Part shown: piece by piece, positions 46,758 through 58,427 of the stretch | Position numbering within the stretch: position 1 is the first letter of the stretch | How the letters are laid out: the number at the start of each line of letters is the position of its first letter | Assembly (NCBI GenBank): GCA_900169235.1 | Contig: FWCC01000130.1 | Coordinates: 145,304 to 209,303, forward strand | Direction: 5' to 3' | DNA from: Zarea fungicola | Taxonomy: Eukaryota > Ascomycota > Sordariomycetes > Hypocreales > Cordycipitaceae | Length of the DNA: 64,000 nt | Notes under the pieces: generated by a model | Databases searched by the model: none | Told to the model about the DNA's origin: nothing | Seen by the model: the letters and a program-made list of their open reading frames with translations, nothing else | Made by a program: the position numbers and the translations under genes

Positions 46758-48848
46758 CTACTTTGCATCTTGTTGTAGATGCTGATTACCCATTATCTTT
46801 GCCAGCAACGCGACGGATATCCTCCTGCCGCTCGTTTCTTGCAGCTGCAAAGCCAACTGGAATGCTTCAGATATCCTTGCTGACTTTAGCTTAGAACTAA
46901 TCCATTCCTTGTAGACATTATCTGTGGTCTCTATGCCTGCCATGAACAACGACCATTGAAACCGAGACCGCACTGGCTCAAACGGCCCACGAGCGAGGCA
47001 GCGCTGCGCTAGTTGCAGGATAGAAGTCACGCACGACTGAATAGCCGGGGGTGCCGCAACTTCGAAGCCATCTCCTTTCAGGAAACATCGGTAGCAGTAT
47101 ATGCGAAGAGCGTAAAAGTATGGCACTATGTAGTCCGCGTTGACCATGATACGGGAACGGGGCTGTGTAGTTATAGTCGTGAGGCGCAACAGAGAACCCG
47201 AGCACTGCAATCATCAATAGTTAATAGATGTTCCAATAGTCTTGTTGGTTGACATCTTATACTTACAGCTTCAAGTTTTTCTATTTTGCGTTCAATAACG
47301 GCCTTTTTTACGTCGGATGGTTGTGCCGAGAAAGCAACCTTGTTCACTTCTGCGTACAGAGACATTACCTCATAGAGAAAGGCAATCACAGGCGCATTCT
47401 CAAGATCATCGATAACTTCACGCTCAGGGTAATCCTTGCCCCAGAAACACTCGAGTTCCGCACTAGAGTGTTGGTATACATCCCGTGCCCGGCCTGGCTC
47501 ATCACACATATGGCGCGCTAGGAAGCCTCCCTGTCCGCCAAAGCCCGCGTATACATCTTCATAGAATGTCCAGAGGATTAGACGCGCGAGGTGGGTTCGC
47601 ATTTGCTGTGGCATTATGTCCGAGGTCTTTCTCTGCTCTGCTTGAGACTCTGGTGTACCACTGCAAACGTCTTGCAGTCGATTTCTTTTGACATAGTTGC
47701 ATACACTTTGGCTCCAGTCGGCCATTTGCAGTGAGTCCCGGCCCTTGGCCAGCGCCGTGTAGCGGTAGAGAAAGAAAAACGCAGACATGACAGAAATTGG
47801 GTCGGCGTTGGCGTCCGGCCTCAATGCTGACTTGAGCAGCATCATGCCCTCTTTCGCATGCGAACGGGCAGCGCAGCAGATGGCTTCATCATAATTCTTG
47901 ACAGCCGCCAGGTCAATCAGTGAGGCCGCGATGAGGAGATGCATAGTCAGGGGATCTTGAGAATTGTTTCGGAGCATAATCTTGTAGGTGGACCAATTCA
48001 AGTTCTTGGATATCGTCATGGTCGGGTAGATGTTTGCATAATAGTGGATTGCCTCAGTCTCTCTGCCGGTTTGCGAAAACGACTGCGACAAGACTATATT
48101 CTGCCAGTGCGTCCCGAGACTCGAAATAGTTGCGGGCATATCATTTTCTCTTGCCCAGTTGTTTTGCATTAATGCGGGAAACGATATATCAGAACTAGTT
48201 TCTGGTGTCAGTTTGATGTGCAATTAATTGATGGGCATAATCTTGTCGGTTACGAACCAGGTTAGCGTGTCGCTCGTTGTGGTGGACGTGCATATTTCCG
48301 AATCACTTTGGATGGCAGATTTCTCAATGTCCATAGAGTTGAAAGGAATTCCTAATTCGGGAAGCCATTCATCCAAAATTAAATCCGACGTATAGCATTC
48401 TGAGGGGAGGACACCGTCCCCAAGTTGAGAAACAACTTGTTGCTGGGCGTCTTTATTGGAGCTGAGGGGAAAGACTGCCAACGGCGCCAGCCAGGCGTTG
48501 GACATCTCGAACAGGTCCTGTTCGAAATCGAGGATCTTGCGGTCAATCTTTGGGAGGATTTTGGGCGGCGCAAATCTGGCTTTACACTTGGAAGTCGTGC
48601 CATGTCGCAATTTACCAGTAGGCCTTGTCCATTCGCATGACAGGTCTAGTCGCTTGCAGCGGCGGCATTCTGGTGTTTGTTCGTCACATTTCACCTTTTT
48701 GGTACGGCAGGTTATACACCCTGTCGACAGAAAACAGCACACTATCTTTAGCGAGGGCTCAGCGATATTGTAGCCTGTAATTGAAAAATGCAGGCCTAGG
48801 GAGTGGGTGGAGCTGCGACATACCTGACCTTGATCTGGCAGAGCCCAT
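46758..48848 (-). CDS. Zn2Cys6 transcription factor (Fungal_trans_2 type)
   Basis: Four exons, 48848-48824, 48720-48258, 48194-47267 and 47204-46758, give 620 residues. The first exon is only 25 nt (MGSARSRS); its splice (GTATGT...CGACAG) leads straight into the zinc cluster GCITCRTKKVKC ... CRRCKRLDLSC. Between exons 2 and 3 the raw frame contains a TAA (48224-48226). An intron 48257-48195 (GTTCGT...ACTAG, 63 bp) removes it and keeps frame, but its donor is non-canonical, so a real nonsense mutation is possible. The last intron is GTAAGT...TGCAG. It is divergent from the DAL5-like carrier and sits upstream of M20 paralog A, a plausible local regulator. Confidence 0.78.
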
Positions 48849-49429
48849 GGTCGCGATCTTGAATGTAACCAATCTAAAGGGAAAAGACCAACATACTGCA
48901 GATGCAACACGCTTGAATGAGGAGAAAGCCGTTTAGGTGCAGGTTCCAATTGACAGTCCTTGCAACAGCGGCTGAGAATTCCGGGGACCGGTCTCGGGGA
49001 CAACGCGGAGCGACCGTGGGGAAGCCGCTATTCTATTGGTTCAGGTAACCGATCGGTTACGCTAGGCCTTTTACAGGGAGAGTGGCAAACTCGGGGCTGC
49101 TTAGAGTTTAGGGAGCCGTCCACGCATCGCTCAGATGGCTCTTTATCTCCAATTGCCTTGAGATATGCCGGGACTAACCCCAAGTCCAAAGTGCGCCGCA
49201 TCGGCTACACTACCAATATCTATCACCATGCGTCAGAACATTATCGATACTTGGCGGGGAAATCCGGGGTCCCCACGACAATAGCAGGGGTGTCCATGGC
49301 ATACCCTGCACGCTGCAATGTAGATATAAAGCAACGCCTTTGTGTCAAGAAAACCAGGAAGTAACAACACGTCTACTATCTACTACATGCCAATTTATCA
49401 AGTTTATTCTATTTTTCCTCATCTTCGTC
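48849..49429. promoter_or_regulatory. divergent promoter region, regulator and MFS carrier
   Basis: 581 bp between divergent starts at 48848 (minus) and 49430 (plus). CGG-containing half-sites typical of Zn2Cys6 binding are scattered here, but no convincing spaced pair can be named. Confidence 0.4.
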
Positions 49430-51092
49430 ATGATCCCAGAGAAAGCCACCACAGCAGAGGGGGGGAACGACTATGCAATTGCACAGACTGTGTCTCTAAC
49501 TGAGACGAAGACTGGTGGGGATGGGCTGCCAACGATGACCTCGGAAGAGGAAAAAGCATTGGTTCGCAAAATCGACAGAAAGTGAGTTTTCTTTTTTATA
49601 GTTTTTTAAGCTAAGGGAATTTAATTGACATATCGTGCGCAGTCTCATGCCGCTGCTGCTCATATCGTATGCCCTGCAGTTCTTTGACAAGACAACATTG
49701 GGTACACGGCGATTCTGGGAATCCAGCACGACACAGTAAGTCGCAGCGTCTTTCTTTCTTTCTGGGGTCTCTATCGCCATATTTGGCTGTAACTCACTCT
49801 TTCAATAGCATCTTAAAGGAACCGACTACTCGTGGGTCTCATCGATTTTCTACTTTGGATACCTGGTAGCCTCGTATCCTGCCTCACTCGCTTTCGTGAA
49901 GCTTCCGATTGGCAAATTTCTTGCTGTTTGCGTCCTTATATGGGCCGTTGTACTTGGCTGTCATGGCGCAGCAACTGGATTTGCAAGTTTAATGGTTCTG
50001 CGCTTCCTCCTTGGTGCATTCGAATCTTCCATTTCCCCAGGTTTCTCCTTGGTCACTGGGCTATCGTACAAGCCTTCCGAGCACGCAGCTCGGCACGGCA
50101 TTTGGTTCGCGGGAAACACGACGGCAGCCATTTTTGGCGGTCTTTTGGCCTATGCAATCAGCCACATTAAATCCGACATTGCCGCGTGGCGCTGGCTGTT
50201 CATCATCTTCGCCATTGCCACATTTCTCTGGGGCCTTGTTCTTTTGTTCTTCCTCCCCGACTCACCCTTGGAAGCTCGTTTCCTAACACCCATCGAGCGC
50301 ACCTATGCCCATCGCCGCCCGCAGCAACAAACACATAGCTTCAAGACGACAGTTTGGAAGAGGGATCAATTTCTCGAGGCACTCCGAGATCCCAAAACTT
50401 GGCTGCTCTTTATATATCAGATATGTACTTGCATTCCCAATGGTGGGTATACTTCCTTCAATGGCATCATTATCCAAGGGTTTGGCTTTGATACCTTTAC
50501 CACGCTCTTGCTGGGCATGCCAGGCTCCGCATTCGGGCTGTTTTTTGTCCTTTTGGGCACCTATCTCGCTCACCGATTCCGGTATTCCCGCTGCATTGTC
50601 ATGGCAGTTATGCAGCTAGTTGCTTTGGTTGGATGCGTCATGGTGTATGCGACACCATCCACACATAAATGGACCAGACTAGGGGGCCTGTGGCTGTTTC
50701 CCGCATATTCAGCAGGGTTCCCTTTGTCACTCTCCATCGTCGGGTCTGATATTGCAGGCTACACCAAGAAGACGACTGTCTTGGCGGTTTTGTTTATTGG
50801 GTATTGTGCTGGTAATATAGCTGGACCACAATTGTTCATCACCAAAGAGGCACCGAGATTTCAGACCGCGTTTGAGAGCATCATGATTTGCATGATAATT
50901 GCTGCCCTCTCCGTCATGGTTCTCAGGCAATACATGGCCTGGGAGAACAAGCGCCGGGACCGAGAGCAAGGCGTGTGCATTGACCCGGAGGCGGAAAGTG
51001 ATGATGGCAGTGAGGATACACAGACTCGTCTAGTCCGGGCCGGTGTAGATGAGACGGACTGGGTAAATCGACGATTCAGATATTATTTGTAA
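49430..51092 (+). CDS. MFS transporter, DAL5/allantoate-permease-like, with apparent frameshift
   Basis: Major facilitator of the anion:cation symporter (allantoate/ureidosuccinate permease-like) group with 12 predicted membrane segments. Exons 49430-49581, 49643-49735 and 49809-51092; introns GTGAGT...GCGCAG and GTAAGT...AATAG. The N-terminus EEKALVRKIDR-NLMPLLLIS leads into TM1 ALQFFDKTT. Then one nucleotide is missing near 49697-49703 (TTGGGTAC where a fourth G would restore GYTAILGIQHDT), because exon 2 is 93 nt where 94 is needed. Downstream exon 3 is fully open (GTDYSWVSSIFYFGYLVASYPA onward). Either a recent inactivating deletion or a homopolymer sequencing error. Confidence 0.8.
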
Positions 51093-51434
51093 AGATTTAG
51101 GACTTGAGAATAAAATGAAAGAATTGCCAAGTTGACTTTCGGCGCTGTTTCTGATTCGTATTTTCCTTTAGTGGCGTGCAGAGGTTCTCCGGATAGCCAG
51201 AAATGCGACACTCTAGGGGGAAAAAACGTCAATCCAGGGGAGCATTCTGCCAACGACGCCAGGAATGAGGCGCTGTAGCTCGCTAACAACATTCACATCA
51301 CTCTCGTAAGAATTCAATATGAAACGTTAGTAAAGTAGCATCTTCACCTAGCCGCTTTGATTTAAAAAGAAGGCTATCTATATTAGGGTATAACAATTCA
51401 GCAAAGGGGAAATTCATATACCTTCTGTAACTAT
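51093..51434. other. convergent intergenic spacer
   Basis: 342 bp between two gene 3' ends, MFS carrier and MDR oxidoreductase; nothing seen. Confidence 0.6.
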
Positions 51435-52484
51435 CTACAACTTGGCTACAGTGATGACAACCTTGCCATTCGCCTTTTTCTCTTCAACCTTGTCAAAAGC
51501 TGCCTGAAAGTTGCCAAAGTCAACCTCGCTATCCACCTTGGTTGTACATTTACCCTCGCCTAGTAGTTTTGCAACCATCTCAAGCTGACTGCCTATTGGC
51601 TTCACGAGAAACCATTTCGCAACGGCGACTTCTTTCTCGAGTCCCTTTGGTTTCACCGGCACAGGGTCAACAGATACACTGAGCAAAACTCCACCATTCT
51701 TGATCGTGTGCCAGCAGGACGAGAGCGTCGCGCCGCCCACGCAATCAAGGATGGCATCCACTTGCCTGCTCTCAGGATCCTCTGCTACCCAGTCGGCAAG
51801 ATCTGTTTTCTTGTAATCCACAACTTGCGTCGCTCCAAGGGTTTTGACATAGTCGGCATTTGATCCCGCAGCATAGGCAATGACCTCTCCAGCACCAGCA
51901 AGGGCGGCAAACTGCACAGCCCAGCCGCCCACCACACCAGAGGCGCCTGTGACGAGAATCTTTAATTTCGAATTCTTTTGACGCGCTTCCTCGTCACCAA
52001 AGATGCCCTTTGGATCAAGGACACTCTGGTCAAAAACCCCTTGCCAGGCAGTCAGAGAGCTTAGGGGAGTAGCCGCAGCGACGGCCCAGCTAACATTTTT
52101 TGGTTTGTGCGCCAGCTGCGAGGCCCGAGCGATTGTGTACTCGCGCAAGTTGCCAGCCATTCCTACACCTAACCGCCAAAGAACCTCGTCGCCTTCCTTG
52201 AAGCTCCGCTCGTGTGCCGTGTCTGATTCTGCCTGGAGCGGCGCCTGGACAATGACACCCGCAGCCTCTGTACAGGGCACCTTTTCACCACCAGGCTCGA
52301 AAAGCGACGGGAACCAGTCTTCCCAGTGTAGCTCGTTCAAGCATGGTGAAGCTGCGTATACGCGCACTAGGCAATCGCCAGGATTTTGAGGCACGGGTAG
52401 TGGACCATCCTCCAGGACAAGCTGAATGGATTTTGGGTCGGGCTGATGGACCACTTTCATGGTTGCCGGAAGGGAGGAAGACAT
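51435..52484 (-). CDS. MDR-superfamily quinone oxidoreductase/enoyl reductase-like
   Basis: NADPH-dependent medium-chain dehydrogenase/reductase, zinc-independent type. Single exon, 349 residues, ATG at 52484. The GroES-like N-terminal part (residues about 30-130: VRVYAASPCLNELHWEDWFP, AGVIVQ, GDEVLWR) is followed by the Rossmann motif TGASGVVGGWAVQFAALAGA near the middle and CVGG in the C-terminal half. No catalytic-zinc ligand set is visible. Probable role is reduction of an alpha,beta-unsaturated carbonyl or quinone. It is divergent from a cupin gene, sharing a 493-bp promoter region. Confidence 0.88.
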   Translation of the reverse strand: MSSSLPATMKVVHQPDPKSIQLVLEDGPLPVPQNPGDCLVRVYAASPCLNELHWEDWFPSLFEPGGEKVPCTEAAGVIVQAPLQAESDTAHERSFKEGDEVLWRLGVGMAGNLREYTIARASQLAHKPKNVSWAVAAATPLSSLTAWQGVFDQSVLDPKGIFGDEEARQKNSKLKILVTGASGVVGGWAVQFAALAGAGEVIAYAAGSNADYVKTLGATQVVDYKKTDLADWVAEDPESRQVDAILDCVGGATLSSCWHTIKNGGVLLSVSVDPVPVKPKGLEKEVAVAKWFLVKPIGSQLEMVAKLLGEGKCTTKVDSEVDFGNFQAAFDKVEEKKANGKVVITVAKL

Positions 52485-52977
52485 TGCGTAGCAATCGAGT
52501 GTTGGTATAACGTATGAAAAAATATGAAAAACGTGTAGGGGCTTTTACTTGACTTTTGAGAACAAGTAGTAGCGACACTAAGCTTTTTGTTGAGGAGGGG
52601 GAACTGACGTGATTTGTATGACGGAGGGAGCCCGCCGTATTTATGGAGAAATTACGTATGATGAGCGATTAATTAGAAAATCTAAATCGTAGGCTATCCG
52701 GAAAACTCTATCGGTTGCATCGTATTTATGACCGAAACACGATTCAGCCTCAGCGATGGGTAAAAATATCGGGTATCCGTCGCGACGCCGCATCGGCGAC
52801 CCGACATGAAGCCCCACCAACCAAGTGCTTGAACATGTTCTGGAAACATTTAAAAGGAAGCAAAAGCTCTCTTATCATCCTTGGTTATAAAAGATTTCTT
52901 ACCGTCAATCGAACCGAGACACAAGATATCTCTTGCTCAAGCCATAAATCCTTCACTCATAAACTCAATCTCCCACA
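52485..52977. promoter_or_regulatory. divergent promoter region, MDR reductase and cupin
   Basis: 493 bp between divergent starts at 52484 (minus) and 52978 (plus). A segment with CGGGTATCCGTCGCGACG occurs near 52770. No single site can be assigned. Confidence 0.4.
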
Positions 52978-53508
52978 ATGGTCTTTACAATTCCGGAGCT
53001 CCCTGACTACCAGCGCGGGTATGTATAGTTGCACACTATGTACACCAAGATTAGGGCAAACGCAATTTAATTTGCTGAGCATACCTTGAGAAAAAAGCCC
53101 TCGGAGCTAATTTGGAATTTGAATCATAGTTCGCCGCTTCCGTCCGTGGACCTTGCCTACCATTACAAGCTTCCAAACTGCCCCGGAAAGTCCTCCATCG
53201 GTCTCCTCGTTACCTTTCCACCCGGCGCGTGCACGCCGCCTCACCGACATGCAGGTGCATCTGTTTCTGTGCTGGTTCTGGAAGGAAAAGTCATTAACAA
53301 GATGAACAATGAGCCTACTCAAGTCCTGGAGAAGGGAGAAAGTTTCTTTGAAGCACCAGGCTGCCACCACAAGGTGAGCAACAACTACAGCACGACTGAG
53401 ACTGCCAAGATATTGGCCACCATGGTTGTCGACAATGAAGTCGTGGAAACGGGAGGATACGAAGCGCTCACGGTGATTGATGAGGAGTATAGAGATGTCA
53501 AGCTGTAG
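52978..53508 (+). CDS. Small cupin-domain protein
   Basis: Exons 52978-53018 and 53130-53508 (intron GTATGT...CATAG, 111 bp) give 139 residues. A single cupin barrel: motif 1 PPGACTPPHRHAGASVSVLVLEG (H-x-H metal ligands, later Glu/Gly), motif 2 FEAPGCHHKVSN (His ligand). The short N-terminal exon encodes MVFTIPELPDYQRG. RmlC-like cupins include dioxygenases, isomerases and decarboxylase-like enzymes, so no reaction can be assigned. The divergent pairing with an MDR reductase suggests a shared pathway. Confidence 0.88.
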
Positions 53509-55491
53509 AGCAGGATATTTAGTGGTAATTAATAGAGAAAAAAAGGCTGCTTGCTTGAACTCTGGTCATTATTTGTAACAATGGTTTCTTGTTCGGTCTA
53601 GCATTTTCATTCCATTCTCATCGAGTTGTGCAGGATGACTGCCTGTGTTCACTTGCAGACTTGAGAAACTGCGACAGCCATCAAAATATTTGAGATGGGC
53701 ATAAACTCTTAGAGGTTCATCGTGTTTCTTGAAACTAATTTTCCTGCTCTTTTTTTTTTTTTTTTTCAGCGTTGAGTCTACACGACAGTTTCGCGATGCC
53801 ACAGCGAACTTTTTTTTGATGCATTTCCGCGCTGGCCAAGAGTAGCCACTCGTTGAATCGTTCAACAATTGTACATGTCATGATGAAAAACGCAGAGCAA
53901 AGTTCACGATGTAGCTCCGGTGAGAGTGGCCGATGGAAACTCACCGTGTTCGGCCCAGTCGGGTATCCGGGTATCCGGCTCATAAGCGTTGAGCCCCATG
54001 CCCAATCGGTGGCCCGGATGGGCTCAGCAGGGCTATCTTAGGGCTCCAGGGCGCTAATAAGGCATCCATGTCTAGTGCCCGTCGGCCGCTAGACGAGTCT
54101 TTGATTGAGGCTGTACCTAGAGAGACTTATAAGCTACGGGATGGAAGAATAAATGAAAAGGGGAGAAAAGAGAAGTAAAAAAGAGAATGAAGAAAGTGAT
54201 TATAGTCGTTCTCTAGGGTTCTGCTAGTGAGATTGTTGCTTGGTTATCTACGCCTATGTCTGCTTGCGATTTTTCGGCTGTATAAGAAGGAGTCTGGGAT
54301 GTGTTCCGAGTGGTACGCAGCAAAGTCTCCATGCAACCTCATTGGCGTTTGCGCTCTGACGAGCCGTCGGAACCACATTTTGGAACGTGAGCTGTCGTTA
54401 TCGGTCTTCAGTTCTTTTACCTGGGGGAATTATTATCGCAGGACGGAAGAGATGCATTGCTCGCCAGATGGTTCTCAGGGAGATACTCTCGCCCGGCCAA
54501 CTACAAAACCATTCTTTGATGCACTGGACAAAGACTGGCAATTGGTAGACAGACAACTTGGCGAGCTTGGAGAGCTGGGCTGACAAATGTGATGAGTGTT
54601 GCAATACCTTTGCCACCAGCCTTACTGACACGCTTCGGCTACTTCATCCCTCGAGGCAAGGGCGCCTAGGCTGGCAGAATAAACAGCGCGATTCATGAAA
54701 TCGAGTAGCAACCAAGTTAGTGGCCTGGGCGGCATCTCGGCAACTCGGGTAGCTAGTGGCTTCGGGTAGCAAGGTTATCAGACTGGATGGTCTTGCAGGC
54801 ATCAGGTCTGGTTTTCAGCGTCAGGATACCAATGCCCGTAACGACTTTCCGGTTCTGATAAATAGGACCATAGCATTGATTACGCGTGACCATGATTGCC
54901 TAGTGGTAAAGGATGGAAGATTGACCTTCCCTTTACAGCAATCGCTGACCCGCACTGAGGCTCTGCTAAGCCTCAGCCATCAGCCCATCGCTGTATTAAG
55001 AAAGAGATATCTTGTCAAATATCGCTGGCAGCCCAAAGAGCTAACGTAATAGAAAATGAAAATCCAAAGGGTCATATGCCCGGTGCTTGCCGTACCCGAG
55101 CCGTTTAGCGTGCTTGTCGCGAGTGTTGGGAAGGAAGTCATCGCAGGAATTGACTGGATTCCTGAATAATGAATCGGATTACTATTCGGCATCTTGCATG
55201 GGGCCTCGATTGCACTGGGATTTTCTGAATATTTTAAAGTAGTTATTTTGAGGCGGCAAATCAAAGAAGAGTCTGCTGGCTTGGACAGGCCGTGCCTGCA
55301 TCACGACCCCGCCATGTAGCTCCCCCGCCTCGCCTGCCTCTGCCCCGCACCAGCTAGCAACGGACACATTTGTCCGTAGCTTGTGATCCAAATTATCAAT
55401 TTAACAAGACTGTCCGCCGCTCAGCACCTGGGTGGTTTCTCCTTCTCCTTCTCCTTTATAGCGGCAAATATCTACACGCAGCTTGGACAAA
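53509..55491. other. 2-kb intergenic region, no supported gene
   Basis: Contains an 18-bp T tract near 53750 and a CGGGTATCCGGGTATCCGG direct repeat near 53958. Open frames up to 118 codons (54227-54583) show no family or plausible exon chain. The right end has a CTTCTC-repeat pyrimidine tract (55438-55457) typical of fungal promoters just before the M3 peptidase start. Confidence 0.5.
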
Positions 55492-57746
55492 ATGGCTACC
55501 GCAAAGCCGACCACGCCGCCGCAGCCACCCCCGCTGTTCAACTACACTCCCGAATCTATCGAGAGCGCCGCTGAAGAAATCATCACTCGCTACAAGACGA
55601 CAATCGACAAGATAGTTGCAGAGGTTGCGGTCCAAGATGCCACCTTTGAAAACACGCTCAAGCCATACCTCGAGGAAGACGATAGCCTCGGTCAGCTGGA
55701 AGGCGTCCTCTGCTTCTTCCACAACGTCTCTACAGACGCCGCGCTGCGAGATGCCTCGGTCAAGGCAGAGGCCAAGCTCTCCGAGTTTGGAGTAGAGCTC
55801 AGCATGCGCGAAGACATGTTCCTCCGCGTCGATAATGCCTATAATAACCGAGCCACCGCCAACCTCGATCCCGAATCGCTTCACATTCTAGAAAAAGAGC
55901 ATAAAAAGTACATCAACAAGGGTTTGCGCCTGCCCCCCGACACACGCGCACGCTTCAAGGAGATCCAGCTTGAATTGAGCAACCTTGTCATCGAGGCCAG
56001 AAACAACCAGAACACTGAGACTGGCGGCATGTGGTTCACACCGGAGGAGCTCCGTGGCATCCCCAAGGATAACATTGACATTGACGAGCTTGAGAAGGGC
56101 ACTGGGGAGAACGAGGGCAAAGTCAAGGTTGGCTTCAAGCCCACCCACGACATTCCCCTCAATGACTGGGCTGAGAGAGCCGAGACTCGCCGCGATTACT
56201 ACATTGCCAAGGCCAACAAGGTATGTTCAGACAGAATCCCCCTGCTTCTCTTGCGAGCCCGAGAGACAAGCCAACACACATCTAGGTCGCAATGAACAAG
56301 CCGCTCTTCAAAAAAATTGTCGTCCTCCGAGACGAGGCTGCTAGACTCGTTGGTTACAAGAACCATGCCGATCTGAGAATTTCGGAGAAAATGGCAAAGA
56401 GCTCCGACAAGGTCAAGGCATTCCTCGCTGATATCCAGGCCCGCGCCAAGACCGGACTGTCCAAGGAAGTCGCTGCACTCCTCAAGCACAAGGAAGCAGA
56501 CTACAAGGAGCGTGGGCTCGAGTATGACGAACAACTCTATATCTGGGATCTTTCATTCTACAAGCGCATTCAAAAGGAAAAGGAGTACAGCGTGGATGAG
56601 AATGCCATTGCCGAGTACTTTGCGTTGTGGCCCACCTTTAACGCCATGCTCAACATCTTCAGCAACCTTTTTGGTTTGAGATTTGAGGAGCTTGATGAGA
56701 AAAAGAGAGCCGATCTGAGCCCGACTGGCAAGGGCGACGACATCATCTGGAACGAGGAAGTCCTTGTCTACACCGTCTGGAATGACGACACGGGCGAGTT
56801 TGTCGGTTACCTCTATCTCGACATGCACCCTCGCGACCACAAATACAGTCATTTCGCCAATTTCGGAATCGGGCCCAGCTACATTGCCAGGGATGGCAAC
56901 CGTGTCTATCCATTCACAGCATTGGTCTGCAACTTTACCAGACCGTCCAAGGAAAAGCCGGCTTTGCTGAAGCACTACGAAGTCGTCACTCTCTTCCACG
57001 AGCTCGGCCATGGCATCCACAACCTGGTCGGCCGAACGCAGCACACCTATACCCACGGCACCGCGGTGGCTCGTGACTTCGTCGAGGCTCCGTCGCAGAT
57101 GCTGGAGCACTGGTGCTGGATCCCCAAGGTCCTCAAGTCATTGTCGTCGCATTGGGACACCAAGGAGCAAATCTCGGATGACTTGATTGACAAGCTAGTC
57201 AGCACAAAGAGAGTCAACAGCTGCATGTTTGCCTTGACCCAGCTCTTTTATGGCACCTTTGACTTGACTGTCCACGGAGTGGCATCGCATGAGGCCATTG
57301 AGGCCATGGATATTACCCGCACTTGGAACGACCTTCGCGTCGAAGTGACTGGTATCAAGGGCCCCGAGGCCATTGGACATGGATCGTAAGTTTCCACAAC
57401 ATAATCCAAACAACAGATTTTTTTTTATTTATTTATTTTTCGCTTTCTTATGCTAATCCTCTTCTTTTCCAAATGCAGTGCCTGGGGTGAGGGATACACC
57501 TCCATCGGCCACTACATTAGCGGCTACGATGCTGGCTACTACGGCTATCTCTGGTCCGAGGTGTTTTCGGCAGACATGTTTGTCTCGCAGTTCAAGGCGG
57601 ATCCTTTCAACTCGGATGTCGGCCGCCGATACTGCAAGCTGGTGCTTTCCAGAGGCGGTAGTGTCGACGAGATGGAATTGCTCAAGGACTTTTTGGGCAG
57701 AGAGCCAACCTCGGATGCCTTTTTCGAGGACATGGGTCTGGCATAG
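55492..57746 (+). CDS. M3 metallopeptidase, saccharolysin/thimet oligopeptidase-like
   Basis: Zinc oligopeptidase (yeast PRD1/saccharolysin type) that degrades cytosolic peptides of up to about 20 residues. Exons 55492-56220, 56286-57385 and 57479-57746 (introns GTATGT...TCTAG and GTAAGT...GCAG) give 698 residues, close to the family norm. The start is the ATG at 55492 (AAAATGG); the frame above reaches a TTG. The active site HELGH has His481, Glu482 and His485; the third ligand Glu is in FVEAPSQMLEHW. Substrate-loop motifs GHGSAWGEGY and YYGYLWSEVFSADMF are intact across the last splice. Probably housekeeping; no signal peptide. Confidence 0.95.
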
Positions 57747-58427
57747 ATTCACATCTTTTAGAATAGTAGTAAATGGCGTCGTTTCCTGTCTGATTTTTTT
57801 AGGCAAGGGGCTCTACAGCAGCTAGCCTTGACTTGCAGGGGCATGGAAAAGTTGCCCGAGAAATATGCATTTTGTGCACCTGTACTCCGTACATAAAGCA
57901 GGCTGACTTCTTGACAAGGGTATTTAAGGGTATTTTCTGTCTAATTTTGCTTCACAGCTTTAGGCATCCACCCGTCCTGGAGTCAGTTTCTGCTAAATTT
58001 CAGCCTTACCTGATTCTCTCGTTGGCTGCCGCGGCTCGGCGCTAGAACTCTGCTGTCTGGGTGTCTGTACGATATTGGAGATCTAGATTAGGAACGAAAA
58101 TAACTGTAAATTCATGATTATTGTAAAGTGGTGCGAGCCAGGGTCCGCGAGGCTCTGCTGGCAAATTGTCCACATCTAGCCACAATATTGATCCATTGCT
58201 CCTCCTTAATTTCATCTCCTAAATTCGTATAGTCTTGGCAAACCAGACTGGACAGAATCACCGAGCCAATGAAATACAAGATGGCGACCTGTGGTTTACG
58301 GCTCCAGTCACCCCAACAATACTCCTGAATATACACTTAATGGCCAATTGCCTCACAGAAGATCGGGGCATCGTTTCCAGCACGCCGCTCGACCCTCCGC
58401 ACCCCAGAACCGAGCAACACGGTGGTA
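57747..58427. other. intergenic, no gene seen
   Basis: Spacer between the M3 peptidase and the next plus-strand gene; short frames only. Confidence 0.55.

Noticed and set aside
53940..54045. CGGGTATCCGGGTATCCGG repeat resembling hAT subterminal sequence
   Set aside because: No transposase, terminal repeat or target duplication nearby; too short to call a mobile element.
54227..54583. 118-codon plus-strand frame
   Set aside because: No family similarity and no promoter or exon chain; not supported as a gene.
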